64,000 nucleotides of DNA. Source: Bolinopsis microptera. Lineage: Eukaryota > Ctenophora > Tentaculata > Lobata > Bolinopsidae. The translations under genes were made by a program, and so were the position numbers. Below are positions 1 to 36,478 of the stretch, piece by piece. The stretch's first letter is position 1; the number at the start of each line of letters is the position of its first letter. The notes under the pieces were generated by a model. The model was given only the letters and a program-made list of their open reading frames with translations. It did no database searches and was not told the origin of the DNA. The stretch lies in assembly GCF_026151205.1 (NCBI RefSeq), contig NC_087081.1:17213058-17277057 (forward strand). The letters run 5' to 3'.

Positions 1-490
1 ACTTTGACTTGCAAAGAGGTACAGTATAGTACGGCACGTAACTTTAACTTGCAAAGAGGTGCCGTATAGTACGGCACGTAACTTTAATTTGCAAAGAAGT
101 ACAGTATAGTACGGCACGTAACTTTGACTTGCAAAGAGGTACAGTATAGTACGGCACGTAACTTTAACTTGCAAAGAGGTGCCGTATAGTGCGGCACGTA
201 ACTTTAACTTGCAAAGAGGTACAGTATAGTGCGGCACGTAACTTTAACTTGCAAAGAGGTACCGTATAGTACGGCACGTAACTTTAACTTACAAAGAGGT
301 ACAGTATAGTACGGCACGTAACTTTAACTTGCAAAGAGGTACAGTATAGTACGGCACGTAACTTTGACTTGCAAAGAGGTACAGTATAGTACGGCACGTA
401 ACTTTAACTTGCAAAGAGGTGCCGTATAGTACGGCACGTAACTTTAATTTGCAAAGAAGTACAGTATAGTACGGCACGTAACTGATGATG
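1..490. repeat. 40-bp minisatellite, about 12 copies
   Basis: A 40-bp unit (core ACTTTAACTTGCAAAGAGGT followed by a part with GTACGGCACGTA) repeats about 12 times with few substitutions and runs off the left edge. It lies in the intron directly downstream of the donor of the last visible kinase exon (504-645, minus strand). Confidence 0.95.
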
Positions 491-503
491 ACGTCACACC
501 AAC

Positions 504-25660
<25,157 letters not shown>

Positions 25661-26175
25661 TTAGCTTTTCGTGTTAAAAGCGATTTCTCAACGGGTATCA
25701 CCTCTCTAGATGATTCTTAAAACATTTGGACTTTATTGCATTTTTGAAATAAATGCAATAAGGGCGTTTTCGGTCACACCCTTTTTCAGGGTTTCGCGGT
25801 CACTCAAATTTTTGTATTTCAGTCCAGGAAGGTCTTAAAGACTATTCCGATACACCAAAATGTGCCTAATAGCCACATTTATATACAACTTATGAAGCAA
25901 CACATACCTTAAAATGCTTCGTTTCGGAAATATGGCCGAAAAACGGTTTTTGGCTTGACGCAGTTCATAATTTCCGTGATTTTTGGCATTTCCGCCTAGG
26001 AAGGTCGTAGAGACTATTCTGATACACTAAAATGTACATAATGGCCACATTTATTTACAACTTATGAAGCAACATATACCCTAAAAGGCTTATTTTCGGA
26101 AATGTGGCTGAAAAACGGATTTTTGCCGAGCAAACAATGACAATAATATTCACAAATGGGCTATTGGACTGTTAA

Positions 26176-26358
26176 CTAGAACGGTCTTAAAGACTCATGA
26201 GCAACATAGCATTTGTCACAAGATGTAAGATGAGTCACTTTGTGTCCAGAAACACCTACAAAAATTGGAGAATGATCTACTTTATTGGGCATCTCTCTTA
26301 ATGGGCCAGGCCAGCAGCATATTTGTGTCTTACGAAAGGGCGATTTTTCAAACTTACG
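26176..26358 (-). pseudogene. Open frame in left arm of the foldback element
   Basis: A frame ending FVGVSGHKVTHLTSC then CDKCYVAHESLRPF-stop is present here and, as an inverted copy, at 28404-28600, with the same residues in the shared stretch. His/Cys spacing (H-x3-H, C-x2-C, H) hints at metal binding. It may be the C-terminus of the element's original protein; no known transposase was recognised. Confidence 0.35.
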
Positions 26359-28403
26359 GTTTCTTAAGGTCAAAGGGTAGGCAGCTAACAGCGAATTGGT
26401 CGCAATTGGCGACTCATGCACATCATGTACTCAAAAACGCTCACTTTAGGAGTCATCAGTAAATAACTACTACATGATTTGTGAAAACTCCAACAATTTT
26501 TCCTTGGCACCAATTTAATTTTTAAATATACTAATATAATATGTGCCAGACCAAAATTCAACTTCAAACTTTTTATTTATTTATGCCATGAAACCATGAT
26601 ATATGTACCAATTAGAATTATACTATACCGGACCTAAAATAAATCGGCACTGGATCCGATCCAGATTGTTGCTTGACCGCTGACCAGTACCCCACTTTAA
26701 AATTATGATTGATTTCGCTGTCTCGACCAATATTGGTCTGTAATCCCTGGTTTGAGATCTGTTGGCCGCAGTTAATTTAACTAATTTACCATAATAGCAA
26801 TACCGCAGTGGTCTGGTTCGCATAGATTTTACCATCGTATGATAATGTGTGTCATTTCCTCGTTTTTAATCAAGTGGTTACTGGCTAGCTCTTTTGTTAT
26901 TACAGCTGCCTCGAGATCTTATCTAGGGCACTAATACATTAGTACTAGAACATTAGAACTATAATTCTAGAACTTCAGATTAAGATTACTTGACTGAATG
27001 GCAGGGTTCGAGATTCGACTCTAAAACGCTCAGTTTAGGAGTGATTAGTAGATAACTACTGCATGATATGCGAAAATTCCAACTAGACAAGGATCATGCT
27101 TAATCAAAGTTTTCCTCGACTTGAACTTAAGTCTTGTAACCTACTGGAGTTTGGGCCACTGAATCGAATACGACCTGATATTAATTTTAGGATGTCCGGA
27201 AATTCATTAAGATTTTTATTCTTTGGTTTTCAATTGTGCTACGAATCCGACTTTGAGTTGATAACACCGAATTTCCTGTTTGACTCTCAAAGAGAGGAAC
27301 CGAGGCTTAGGTTCCTCTTTTTGGCTCTGAGATTTAACTTTAAGATCGGAGTTCGGAGATCCTCGCGTCGGAGATCATGTAACATCAGTACCGGAGATCA
27401 GACTTTTTTGCTTGATATCGGACCTATAAATCTAATCATATATTCGAAACAGCACGGGATGTAACCAAGGTGAATTTAGATAAGATATACCAGCTTTCGG
27501 GGTTACAAGACCTTTTGAAAGGCAGGCAGAGCATCCTAAATCATCATACTATCCTCACGTTGACCATCTAGGTGCAGACTCCGGCTATTAGGCCCGAGAT
27601 CCGTCCCTTGTCCCGTAGTGTCCCGTAAGTAAGAGATCGTTCAGATTTTGGTCATTAAGACCCCCTCCCCGCTCTAAAATCCACTTTACAGTTTACCCAC
27701 AGCTGGACAAAATTTCACATGTGAAACCTAAATAGCTAAATCAGCATCTCGAGACCTTCTATTATATAAACCCCGTAATCCTACTATAAGCTTATAACTT
27801 ATAAGGCATTGCATGCCGAAATTAAGATTCACCTCAACTGGTGATATGAACCTGGTATGTTACCTGGATGCCCTCAGTCAAATCTCGAACCCTGCTAATG
27901 CTATTCTGCCAAGTAACCTTTATCTGAGGTTCTAGAATTACAGTTCTAATGTTCTAGTTCTTGTGCCCATGCCCCAGATAAGATATCGAGGCAGCTCACT
28001 GCTGTAATAACAGAAGAACTAGCCAGTCAATGACACGCATTATCATACGATGGAAAAATCTATGCGACTGAAAAAAAGGATATGGGGTCATTCTGAAGTA
28101 CTGGTCAGTACTGGTCAGTGGTCAAGCAACAATCTGGCCCAGAAACAGTGCCGAATTATTTTAGGTCCGGTATTCTTAGTACATATCATGGTTAAGTTTC
28201 ATGGTATGAATAAATAGAAAGTTGAATTTTGGTTATTAAATTTTGGCTAAATTGGTGCCAATAAAAAATTGTTGGAGTTTTCACAAATCATGCAGTAGTT
28301 AAACTTATTTACTAATCACTCCTAAAGTGAGCGTTTTTGAGTACATGATGTGTATGAGTCGGCAATTACAAACAATTTACTGTTAGCAACTGACTCATTG
28401 ACC

Positions 28404-28600
28404 TTCAATATAGAAACCGTAATTTTGAAAAATCGCCCTTTCGTAAGACACAAATATGCTGCTGGCCTGGCCCATTAAGAGAGATGCCCAATAAAGTAGA
28501 TCATTCTCCAATTTTTGTAGGTGTTTCTGGACACAAAGTGACTCATCTTACATCTTGTGACAAATGCTATGTTGCTCATGAGTCTTTAAGACCGTTCTAG
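28404..28600 (+). pseudogene. Open frame in right arm of the foldback element
   Basis: Inverted partner of the frame at 26176-26358: same residues from FEKSPFRKTQICCWPGP to the stop codon at 28598. Preserved frame in both arms suggests recent duplication or former selection. Confidence 0.35.
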
Positions 28601-29547
28601 TTAACAGTCCAATAGCCCACTTGTGAATATTGTCATTGTTCGCTCGGCAAAAATCCGTTTTTCAGCCACATTTCCGAAAATAAGCCTTTTAGGGTATATG
28701 TTGCTCCATAAGTTGTATATAAATGTGGCCATTATGTACATTTTAGTGTATCAGAATAGTCTCTACGACCTTCCTAGGCGGAAATGCCAGAAATCACGGA
28801 AATTATGAACTGCGTCAAGCCAAAAACCGTTTTTCGGCCATATTTCTGAAACGAAGCATTTTAAGGTATGTGTTGCTTCATAAGTTGTATATAAATGTGG
28901 CTATTAGGCACATTTTGGTGTATCGGAATAGTCTTTAAGACCTTCCTGGACTGAAATACAAAAATTTGAGTGACCGCGAAACCCTGAAAAAGGGTGTGAC
29001 CGAAAACGCCCTTATTGCATTTATTTCAAAAATGCAATAAAGTCCAAATGTTTTAAGAATCATCTAGAGAGGTGATAACCGTTGAGAAATCGCTTTTAAC
29101 ACGAAAAGCTAACGAGATTCCGTTTCGTCTCAGACTACAATGGATACATGCCCATGAGAAATTATCCCTTTACAATGTAGTATATTGTACTTTAAGAAAG
29201 GCAAGGCAGGTACTTTGAGATAACGCTTGGAGTGCCATATTTTGAACTTGAACTGATTTATGAAATAATAGAAGTCAAAACGAGATTTTGAAAATACGAT
29301 ATGTAATATATATAATCACTGATGATTGTTATTGTTTTATACACATCATGAAACGAATTGTTTGCCCGCCAATTTGATTTGTTTCAATTGTTCGAATAAT
29401 GCTCCTGCTTAACTGCAGTCGAGCACTCTCTTTGGGAAACCAAGCAACAACTATTTATTATATACATATATATTTAATTAATTGATATATCATGTGTAAT
29501 CGATTTTTGCAAGGAATTAATTATCCCGATTTATAAAGATGCATTTT

Positions 29548-29896
29548 ACGGCCAGGTAGCGCAGTTGGTTAGCCAGCTTTGCAATCGTGAGGTTGCGGGT
29601 TCAAATCCCACTGCCTGCCTGGTCGTGGGGTGAGTGTCGTTGACATTCAGCTAAGGATCGTGAGTGGTCTATGCAGCCCCCCGGTCTACTCAGCCGAATA
29701 CTCGAGAAATCGGGTGTGAGGGTTAAATGAGGAGCTGCACATTGCAGCAAAGTCTCGGGCGAAGAAAGTATGGTACACACTACCTTAACCGTCACTGGCT
29801 AAAAACAAATCCTTCGGCTTCCTGTAATTGGCTGGTTGCACTTGTGTAACAATATGGCTGTTGGAATACTCCGAAGTAAAATAAGTGTCTAGATTT
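29548..29896 (+). mobile_element. tRNA-derived SINE, copy 1
   Basis: The tRNA-like head has an A box (TAGCGCAGTTGGTTAGCCAG) and a B box (GGTTCAAATCC). A roughly 270-base body follows, ending at GTGTCTAGATTT. It matches 52732-53080 over 349 bases with only one difference noticed (CTCGGGCG against CTCGGACG). SINEs of this kind use RNA polymerase III and borrowed LINE machinery. Confidence 0.9.
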
Positions 29897-29899
29897 AAA

Positions 29900-30590
29900 A
29901 AAAATAGATTTGTCAAAATTTGTGACCTTAAGTCAACATTACTCCATCGAATGGCTCCTCAAAAATATATCAATTAGCTCTATTAATTGAATGACCTGAT
30001 CAATAACATTACTTAAGGCACAAGTACATTACTTTCTACTGGTATCATTGCTTGCATTTCATTAAGAGTGTTTCCACACCCTTGATCATATTGTAGATTT
30101 AGTTCTATGATGCAATGAAAATTATTAATTTTTACAAAATTGTTAAAAATAAGTGCCTGCAAAAATATCTTGCTTTAGGGGTCGTTCACATATTACATAG
30201 TCATTTTTTGGCTCATTTTTAACCCCACTCCGTAATCAGTTTTACACATGGCTATTGTGGTGAAATTACACTAGCGTAATCATTTGCAAACCCCCTCCCC
30301 CCTCGGCTGATAACGTAATATATGAATGAGCCCTTACCAAAACAACTTTACAGAAACAAAACAACAATAAACATGGAATTTTTTCGGGTTCTATTATTTC
30401 CAGAACGACAATTGGATGATCAGTGCCAGAGGGACAGCATTTTAATGGCTGCTCAAATATTACAATACGAATGACTTTTTGAATGGGGGAGATAACCCAG
30501 GGTTTAATGCCAGCTTGCTTCTAAAAAATTAATTTTTTCTGATTGATAAGATATATTTTAATTTAACAACACTTGCTTTTACATGTTCCA
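29900..30590. other. No feature seen
   Basis: AT-rich unique sequence between the SINE and the next inverted repeat; no gene, RNA or array recognised. Confidence 0.45.
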
Positions 30591-30597
30591 TTATCAA

Positions 30598-31418
30598 CTA
30601 TGTATTCTGGGTAAAATTATCTTTATCCCGGTTGTTGCGACAAGTAAAAATGCTCTTATTAGGGAAAGGAGATTACTCGACGTTTCAATGTAACTACATC
30701 GTATTCATGATCTAAAAACAAGTGTTAAAAATTCAAAACGTAAAAAACATATATCTGAGGCAAAATTTGTGTACATTAATTTATTTTTAATCAATCAACT
30801 TTATCCAAAAATTCGATACAAAAAAAAAGTCATAACAAAATTCATAACAAAACTAATTTATACGACGACAAACTTTTATAGTAAATACTGTACATTCCTA
30901 AAACTACTACTAAATATACTACACATGATACAGAAGCATGGAGTGCTACAACGGTGAACAGGTGCATGATGTGAAGTGTGTAGGTATGTATCTAGTGTGG
31001 AGTGAAAATGGCGGGAATCGTACTGACCAATGAGAAGTGTGAAACGTGGGAGCCTAACATGGTTTGATTGATGTTGTAAGGGTTAGTGTGTTGAATAGGA
31101 GGCGGAAGTGTGCGTGTGTGAGATGTGGTCCCTGTACTCAGAAAGTAAACAAAACCTATAAATATCACTAAAAATCACTACATATGTGTAGACAATCCCC
31201 TGTCTATAAAGTATAAAATATGTTACACCCTGTTTATTATGTACTTGTTACTAAAAAACGTTTGATTGTTTCTAACTCATCTCTCTTGTTAATGTTAGGT
31301 TTGAACTTCAAAATAAGCATTGCTTCTGCAATCTTTCTTCTAGCTGTGTTGCTTTCTGTTTTTAAAATCTCAAATTCTAAATTGGGTTCTGACCCCCTAT
31401 GTAAACTGTTATAAAAAT

Positions 31419-31472
<54 letters not shown>

Positions 31473-31692
31473 TATCGAATTTTTGGATAAAGTTGATTGA
31501 TTAAAAATAAATTAATGTACACAAATTTTGCCTCAGATATATGTTTTTTACGTTTTGAATTTTTAACACTTGTTTTTAGATCATGAATACGATGTAGTTA
31601 CATTGAAACGTCGAGTAATCTCCTTTCCCTAATAAGAGCATTTTTACTTGTCGCAACAACCGGGATAAAGATAATTTTACCCAGAATACATT
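30598..31692. repeat. Inverted repeat with arms of about 225 bases
   Basis: 30598-30825 is the reverse complement of about 31470-31692 with almost no change. The arms end at an A run (9 A) on the left and a T run of about 50 on the right. The 600-base spacer carries two short open frames without support. Confidence 0.88.
31421..31471. repeat. Poly-T run of about 50
   Basis: It corresponds to the 9-A run in the opposite arm of the inverted repeat, so it is an expanded homopolymer rather than a retrotransposition tail. Confidence 0.9.
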
Positions 31693-31699
31693 ACAACAA

Positions 31700-32290
31700 T
31701 GCGACTCATAAATAATACTCCAATCCGGATTTTACATTATCAACTATGATAGTGTACACCTTTACACCTTTTATTTATTGCTGACTGAAAATTTATGGTT
31801 TTGTAATCAAAATTCTAATGAACAATAAGTGGCCATAATTGTTTCAATTATGTAACTGTATAGAATTATTATTCTAATGAAACTAGGTTCTTAGGGGTAA
31901 TCGTTGATAAAGATACAAGGATACAAGGTTACAAAAGTGATAACTACTTGATTGATTACACAATAGTTGTAATTCTGTAATAATTTAAGTTACACTGCAA
32001 TTCTAATTATTTACAAATGTGTAGGGATAGTTTAGAAATGTTATATAGTATAGTGCTAGTTTAAAAAATAAATTGAGTTTGTATGGTTCAATTTTATTTT
32101 AAAGTCCTATAGCAAATTCTTTTATAATTTGTTGTAAATTGTTCGTTCACAGAGAGAATTAAATGGATTACTCTTGCTGTGGCAGTAAATTTGGTATGGT
32201 CTAGAGATTTGTTGGAGAGCAGACCGGCTAGGTCAGTAATGTTTTAAGAATGGAAGTTGAATGTTTCCCTAATATAACTGCCAGGAGTAA
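31700..32290. other. No feature seen
   Basis: AT-rich unique sequence up to the TTAA MITE. Confidence 0.4.
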
Positions 32291-32295
32291 ATTAA

Positions 32296-32600
32296 CGGGT
32301 GATACTCGTAAAATATTTGTTTCAAATATCCAACTCGGCGCGCGTCCTGGTAGGTTATAAACTTACAAGGAGTAAAACAAACAGTCAATTAATACGTGAC
32401 TTATAATAATAAGTTTAACTGGCACACTCTCATAAAAAACATGAAAAATGAAACAAATTATGCATGTGCCGCACCGCACTAAACAAAATTCGGACAGCAT
32501 ATTAATTATATTGTAGGTTTACAACCTATTAGGACGCGCACCGAGTTGGACTCGTCGACGGTCCTAAAATATGGAACAAATATTTTACGAGTATCACCCG
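32296..32600. mobile_element. TTAA-flanked MITE, copy A (305 bp)
   Basis: Terminal inverted repeats CGGGTGATACTCGTAAAATA... and ...TACGAGTATCACCCG are flanked on both sides by TTAA (32292-32295 and 32601-32604). TTAA duplication is the mark of piggyBac-type insertion, although the terminal CGGG is not the usual CCC. A further partial end (GTACTCGTAAAATATTTG) is at about 32640. Confidence 0.82.
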
Positions 32601-32604
32601 TTAA

Positions 32605-33405
32605 TAATTAAATTGTTGTTTGTATTGTTGTACATTGATCCGGTACTCGTAAAATATTTGTTCAAATACAAAACTGCATTGACAAGCTAAAAGTCCAAAA
32701 CAACATGCAGCTAAAACAAAAAATTTTCGTCATTGGTCATATCTTGGAGGATTTTGCCGCTTCGACGCGCCGCGCGAAATATCATTCTTTTTTTTTTTTT
32801 TTTTTTTAAACAAATTTAAAATTTTATCCTTTATTTTACAATCATAATATAATAATATTTATAAGCCTCCGTTTTGAAAGTTTTAAATTTTAATACATTC
32901 ACATTTCTATTTAAAATTCAATTTTATGTACAAGTCAATAACTGGCCGCCAAAGCCGCGCATTCTTGAAAACAGGATTAACTTGATTATACATTATAGTT
33001 ATACGATTATGTAAATTTAAAACTATCCGTGGTTTTTTCTTTTAAATAAATAAATTATAATTTTACCTAAGTCCAAAGCCAGCTTTGAAAAATTTACTAT
33101 TAAATCATAATATATCGTCAACTTTAAATATTTACAATGCAACAATTCATTAATCTGTAAACACGCGTACTCCAGCCCCTAAACGCATAAATTGTTATGC
33201 GGCGCGGCTCAAGCCGCGCACGCACGTATTATTGGGCGGCGCATTACTGGGCGGCGCTCAGCCTGTCACCCCGCCTAATCTCTATTATGAACATAAATAT
33301 AATTATAGCCTGATGTTCCCAAGTAAGCTTCGCAACGCAAATAGCAAAGCAACGATTTCAATGGCATGGGTTAAAATTGTCAATCAAGTTATATCATTAT
33401 TTATT
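32605..33405. other. Stretch between two MITEs
   Basis: AT-rich, with a poly-T run at about 32788-32806, a partial MITE end at about 32640 and GC-rich GGCGGCG words at 33200-33260. No gene seen. Confidence 0.4.
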
Positions 33406-33409
33406 TTAA

Positions 33410-33549
33410 CGGGTGATACTCGTAAAATATTTGTTCCGTATATTAGGACCGTCGACGAGTCCAACTCGGCGCGCGTCCTGGTAGGTTGTTAACCTACAAT
33501 ATATATATAGTTGGACTCGTTGAAACAAATATTTTACGAGTATCACCCG
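33410..33549. mobile_element. TTAA-flanked MITE, copy B (140 bp)
   Basis: Same terminal inverted repeats as copy A, TTAA at 33406-33409 and 33550-33553. It also shares the inner words GACCGTCGACGAGTCCAACT and GGCGCGCGTCCTGGTAGGTT. It is shorter, so one copy is an internal deletion form of the other. Confidence 0.82.
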
Positions 33550-33779
33550 TTAAGGCTTTAGTATTGATGATATATTTTCAAGCATAAGTTACCTTTCTTA
33601 TTTAAGTATTTGTGTTATATTCTGGGATGACTAGTTTAAGCACTGCTGAGTGTAAGTTTTATCTTAGAAGCGGTATTATTAAATTTCAATCTATTATTAT
33701 TAATTTTCTTTCATACAATTATATTACACTTCAAACAATCAGTTCATGTTTAAAACTTGTTTTCTCTTTAAAATCTGTC

Positions 33780-33870
33780 ATTGTATTTAACCAAGTCAAA
33801 AATCATATCAGAACACGATTCAGATTTGATCTGTTAAGAAGTACACTTAATTTATGTAGATATTTTACTG
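33780..33870 (+). pseudogene. Possible decayed second copy of the LINE C-terminus
   Basis: The translated stretch VKNHIRTRFRFDLLRSTLN resembles VRHVRTRIRFAMLRTTLI near the C-terminus of the element at 34505-35803. Short and AT-rich; only suggestive. Confidence 0.35.
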
Positions 33871-34499
33871 TACTATTTTATATTGTATACAATTTTACGG
33901 ACGAAATGATCACAGGGGGAGTCCCAACTCACCGCTTCGGCGGGTAGTTGATGCACTGATCACAAGCAAGAGCCATGTTGGTCTATTTGCTGTGAGGTGT
34001 CTCAGCTACATGGGTTGGGTGTCCCCCCATTTTTCTTTTCCTTTTTTTTGTATTTGGAATTGATGTTACTCTCAAATAAGGTGCACAAACCCTCCTAGCC
34101 CAAAGTTTCTCAACGATTTACCGAGTGCCGTAACGTTGCCTGTTGGTGCCCCCCTGCCGAAAAAAGCGCCCCCCTGTTGGCGCCCCCTCCCCTTTTGGTG
34201 CCCCTCCCTAAAATTGAACAAATTAGGTGATTTTAAAGAATACGCCGGTAAAATCTCTAAAAAAGTGTGTATCTAGAGCAAAACGCGCAGTTTTGCTAGT
34301 ACTTTAGTTAAGTTTTCGAAATTGTCCCACATTCAAACGACGATTTGGCGCCCCCCTAAGACGGTGCCCCCCTGCACAGCGGGGTCAGCAGGGCCTTTCG
34401 TTACGCCACTGGATTTACCACGGCCATTTCCTATCCTCTTAGAGGAGAAAGAGGGATGAAAAGTGGTAGTGCAGTTAAAATAGCAGATTAAGATATAAA

Positions 34500-36045
34500 T
34501 TTAGAGCCAGTGCATTAATTGTCATAAGGTCCAAGGGTGGTGCGAAGACATCAAGATGCTAGCTGATATTGCAGAATCTGAGCCTCAAGCAGCCTATTCA
34601 GCCTACATCTCTGGCATACAACACCGATGGAAGTTTGTTCAAAGGACTGTTCCTCATATCTCTGAAGCCATGGAGCCGCTAGAACATGAAATAAGACAAA
34701 AGCTTCTGCCAAAGATGCTGGGCAGGGAGATTTCAGACTTAGAGAGGGACGTGTTAAGTCTACCAATAAGATTGGGAGGATTGGGCATTGGTAAACCCCA
34801 CGAGGAATGCCAGTCTGAGTACACAGCTTCCAAGCTACTCACCACCGAGCTTACAAAGGCAATAGTGGACCAACAGGAAGTTTACACTGCATCCAGTAAC
34901 CTCACCAAATCAGGGAAAGAAATGATTAAAAATTTGAAGAATTCCGAGCTCCAAGCCAAGTTTAACGCTATAGCTGAAAGATGTGGCACCTCCTATAAGA
35001 GAGCACTACTAACAGCAAGAGAAAAGGGAGCGTCCAGTTGGCTTAACACATTGCCACTTCAGCAGTATGGCTACACTCTGAACAAAGAGGAGTTTCGAGA
35101 CAGTGTCTGCTTACGCTACAGTTGGTGGATACCTAACACTCCCATCACCTGTGGATGTGGGAAAACAAGTGATCTTGACCACCTTCTCACCTGTAAGCTA
35201 GGGGGCTACGTGATAATGACCCACAACAACATCAGAGACACAATGGCAAATCTACTTCGTGAGGTATGTCATGATGTAAAAGTTGAACCCCAGCTACAGA
35301 AGGTGAATGAGGGTGACTGCCTCAACCCCAAGACTATAACAGGTGACCAAGCTCGGCTTGATGTATCTGCTAGAGGAGTTTGGACTCCATTTGATAAGAC
35401 CTTTCTTGACATAAGGGTTTCACACCCCAATTGCTTATCAAACAGGACAAAAACTCTTCAAGAAGTATACGAAGAGAACGAGAAAGAGAAGAAGGACGAG
35501 TACTTGGAGAGAGTGTTGAATGTGGAGAAGGCTACCTTCACCCCGGCTGTATTCCTCACATCTGGAGGAATGTCTAAAGAGTGTAAGCAGTTTGTCAACA
35601 GAGTAGCAGACCTCATTGCAAGAAAAAGGAAGGAAAGGTACTGCGATGTAGTAAGACACGTGAGAACTAGGATAAGATTTGCAATGTTGAGAACAACTCT
35701 TATTGCTCTACGAGGGTACCGAGGAAAGAAGGTGGACACCAAACGTGAGATCCAGCTATCAGAAGTTTCATACAACCTCATCCCTGCCCCTATAATGGAG
35801 TAGATCATGTGTTTTGTTAAAATGTTTTTGAAAAAATTATTAGTAGCAATGAATTGTGCTCTGCCAATTGCAACACTTAAAATTTGATTGTGCTCTGCCA
35901 ATTGCATCACTTGATTTAATTGAATGTATATATATACTGTTTGACATATTTTTCATTAATTGTCATTTGGCTACTTTTACTGTAAAGGTTTTTTATAAAT
36001 GTTCCTCAGTTTTTAAGGGGCTTTTTGATTTGATTTGATTTTTCT
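34500..36045 (+). mobile_element. 5'-truncated LINE with (TTTGA)n tail
   Basis: Contains the CDS at 34505-35803 and about 240 bases of 3' UTR. The left boundary is where the open frame begins; a target-site duplication was not found by eye. Confidence 0.65.
34505..35803 (+). CDS. C-terminal part of a non-LTR retrotransposon protein (restriction-like endonuclease type)
   Basis: The open frame extends upstream of the first Met (34556) to about 34505, so the true protein is longer and the copy is 5'-truncated. It lacks the reverse transcriptase core. The middle carries a Cys-rich knuckle, CGCGKTSDLDHLLTC, followed by RLDVSARGVW and KTFLDIRV. This Cys-His motif plus spaced acidic residues fits the C-terminal restriction-like endonuclease of R2/R4/NeSL-type LINEs, which nicks the target DNA. 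The downstream sequence ends in a TTTGATTTGATT tail at about 36045, as LINEs with short-repeat ends do. The frame is intact for 430 codons, so the insertion is fairly young. The exact clade is an inference. Confidence 0.75.
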   Translation, partial: SQCINCHKVQGWCEDIKMLADIAESEPQAAYSAYISGIQHRWKFVQRTVPHISEAMEPLEHEIRQKLLPKMLGREISDLERDVLSLPIRLGGLGIGKPHEECQSEYTASKLLTTELTKAIVDQQEVYTASSNLTKSGKEMIKNLKNSELQAKFNAIAERCGTSYKRALLTAREKGASSWLNTLPLQQYGYTLNKEEFRDSVCLRYSWWIPNTPITCGCGKTSDLDHLLTCKLGGYVIMTHNNIRDTMANLLREVCHDVKVEPQLQKVNEGDCLNPKTITGDQARLDVSARGVWTPFDKTFLDIRVSHPNCLSNRTKTLQEVYEENEKEKKDEYLERVLNVEKATFTPAVFLTSGGMSKECKQFVNRVADLIARKRKERYCDVVRHVRTRIRFAMLRTTLIALRGYRGKKVDTKREIQLSEVSYNLIPAPIME

Positions 36046-36478
36046 CAGATTTTTACCGCAAAACCTAATTTACTGTGGCTGTTTCCTTTCCCCAAACTCT
36101 AAGGTAAATCAGGGTTTTACCGTATACTAAGACACAATGAAACTATCAGACCACGATGTATTGGGACTTGCCACCCCATGGCAACATTAAAATATATCGA
36201 CTCTGTTACATCGTTTCCTGTTAATAGAAAACTACATGAATATGAATGTTTTCATTTGTTTATCCAAGTAAACCTAACAAATCTTCTTTTTAGAGCTGAT
36301 ATAAATTTGTCATGGCTCAAACTGTGACTGATGATACCCAACTCTTCAAATCAAATCAATTCTTTTTACCAGGAATGTAAGTAAATTTACATTAGTTGCT
36401 TCAAGTTAGTTGCTTCAAGTTAAATATGTTTAGAGATCTTCCTATCTTCCAAATTTGTGTCGTTTGGATAAGATTAAA

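Noticed and set aside
27096-27464. 122-residue open frame in the foldback spacer
   Set aside because: No recognisable transposase motif; kept only as part of the element.
29548-29630. tRNA gene
   Set aside because: A and B boxes are good, but the sequence continues into a 270-base body and has a near-identical second copy, so it is a SINE head.
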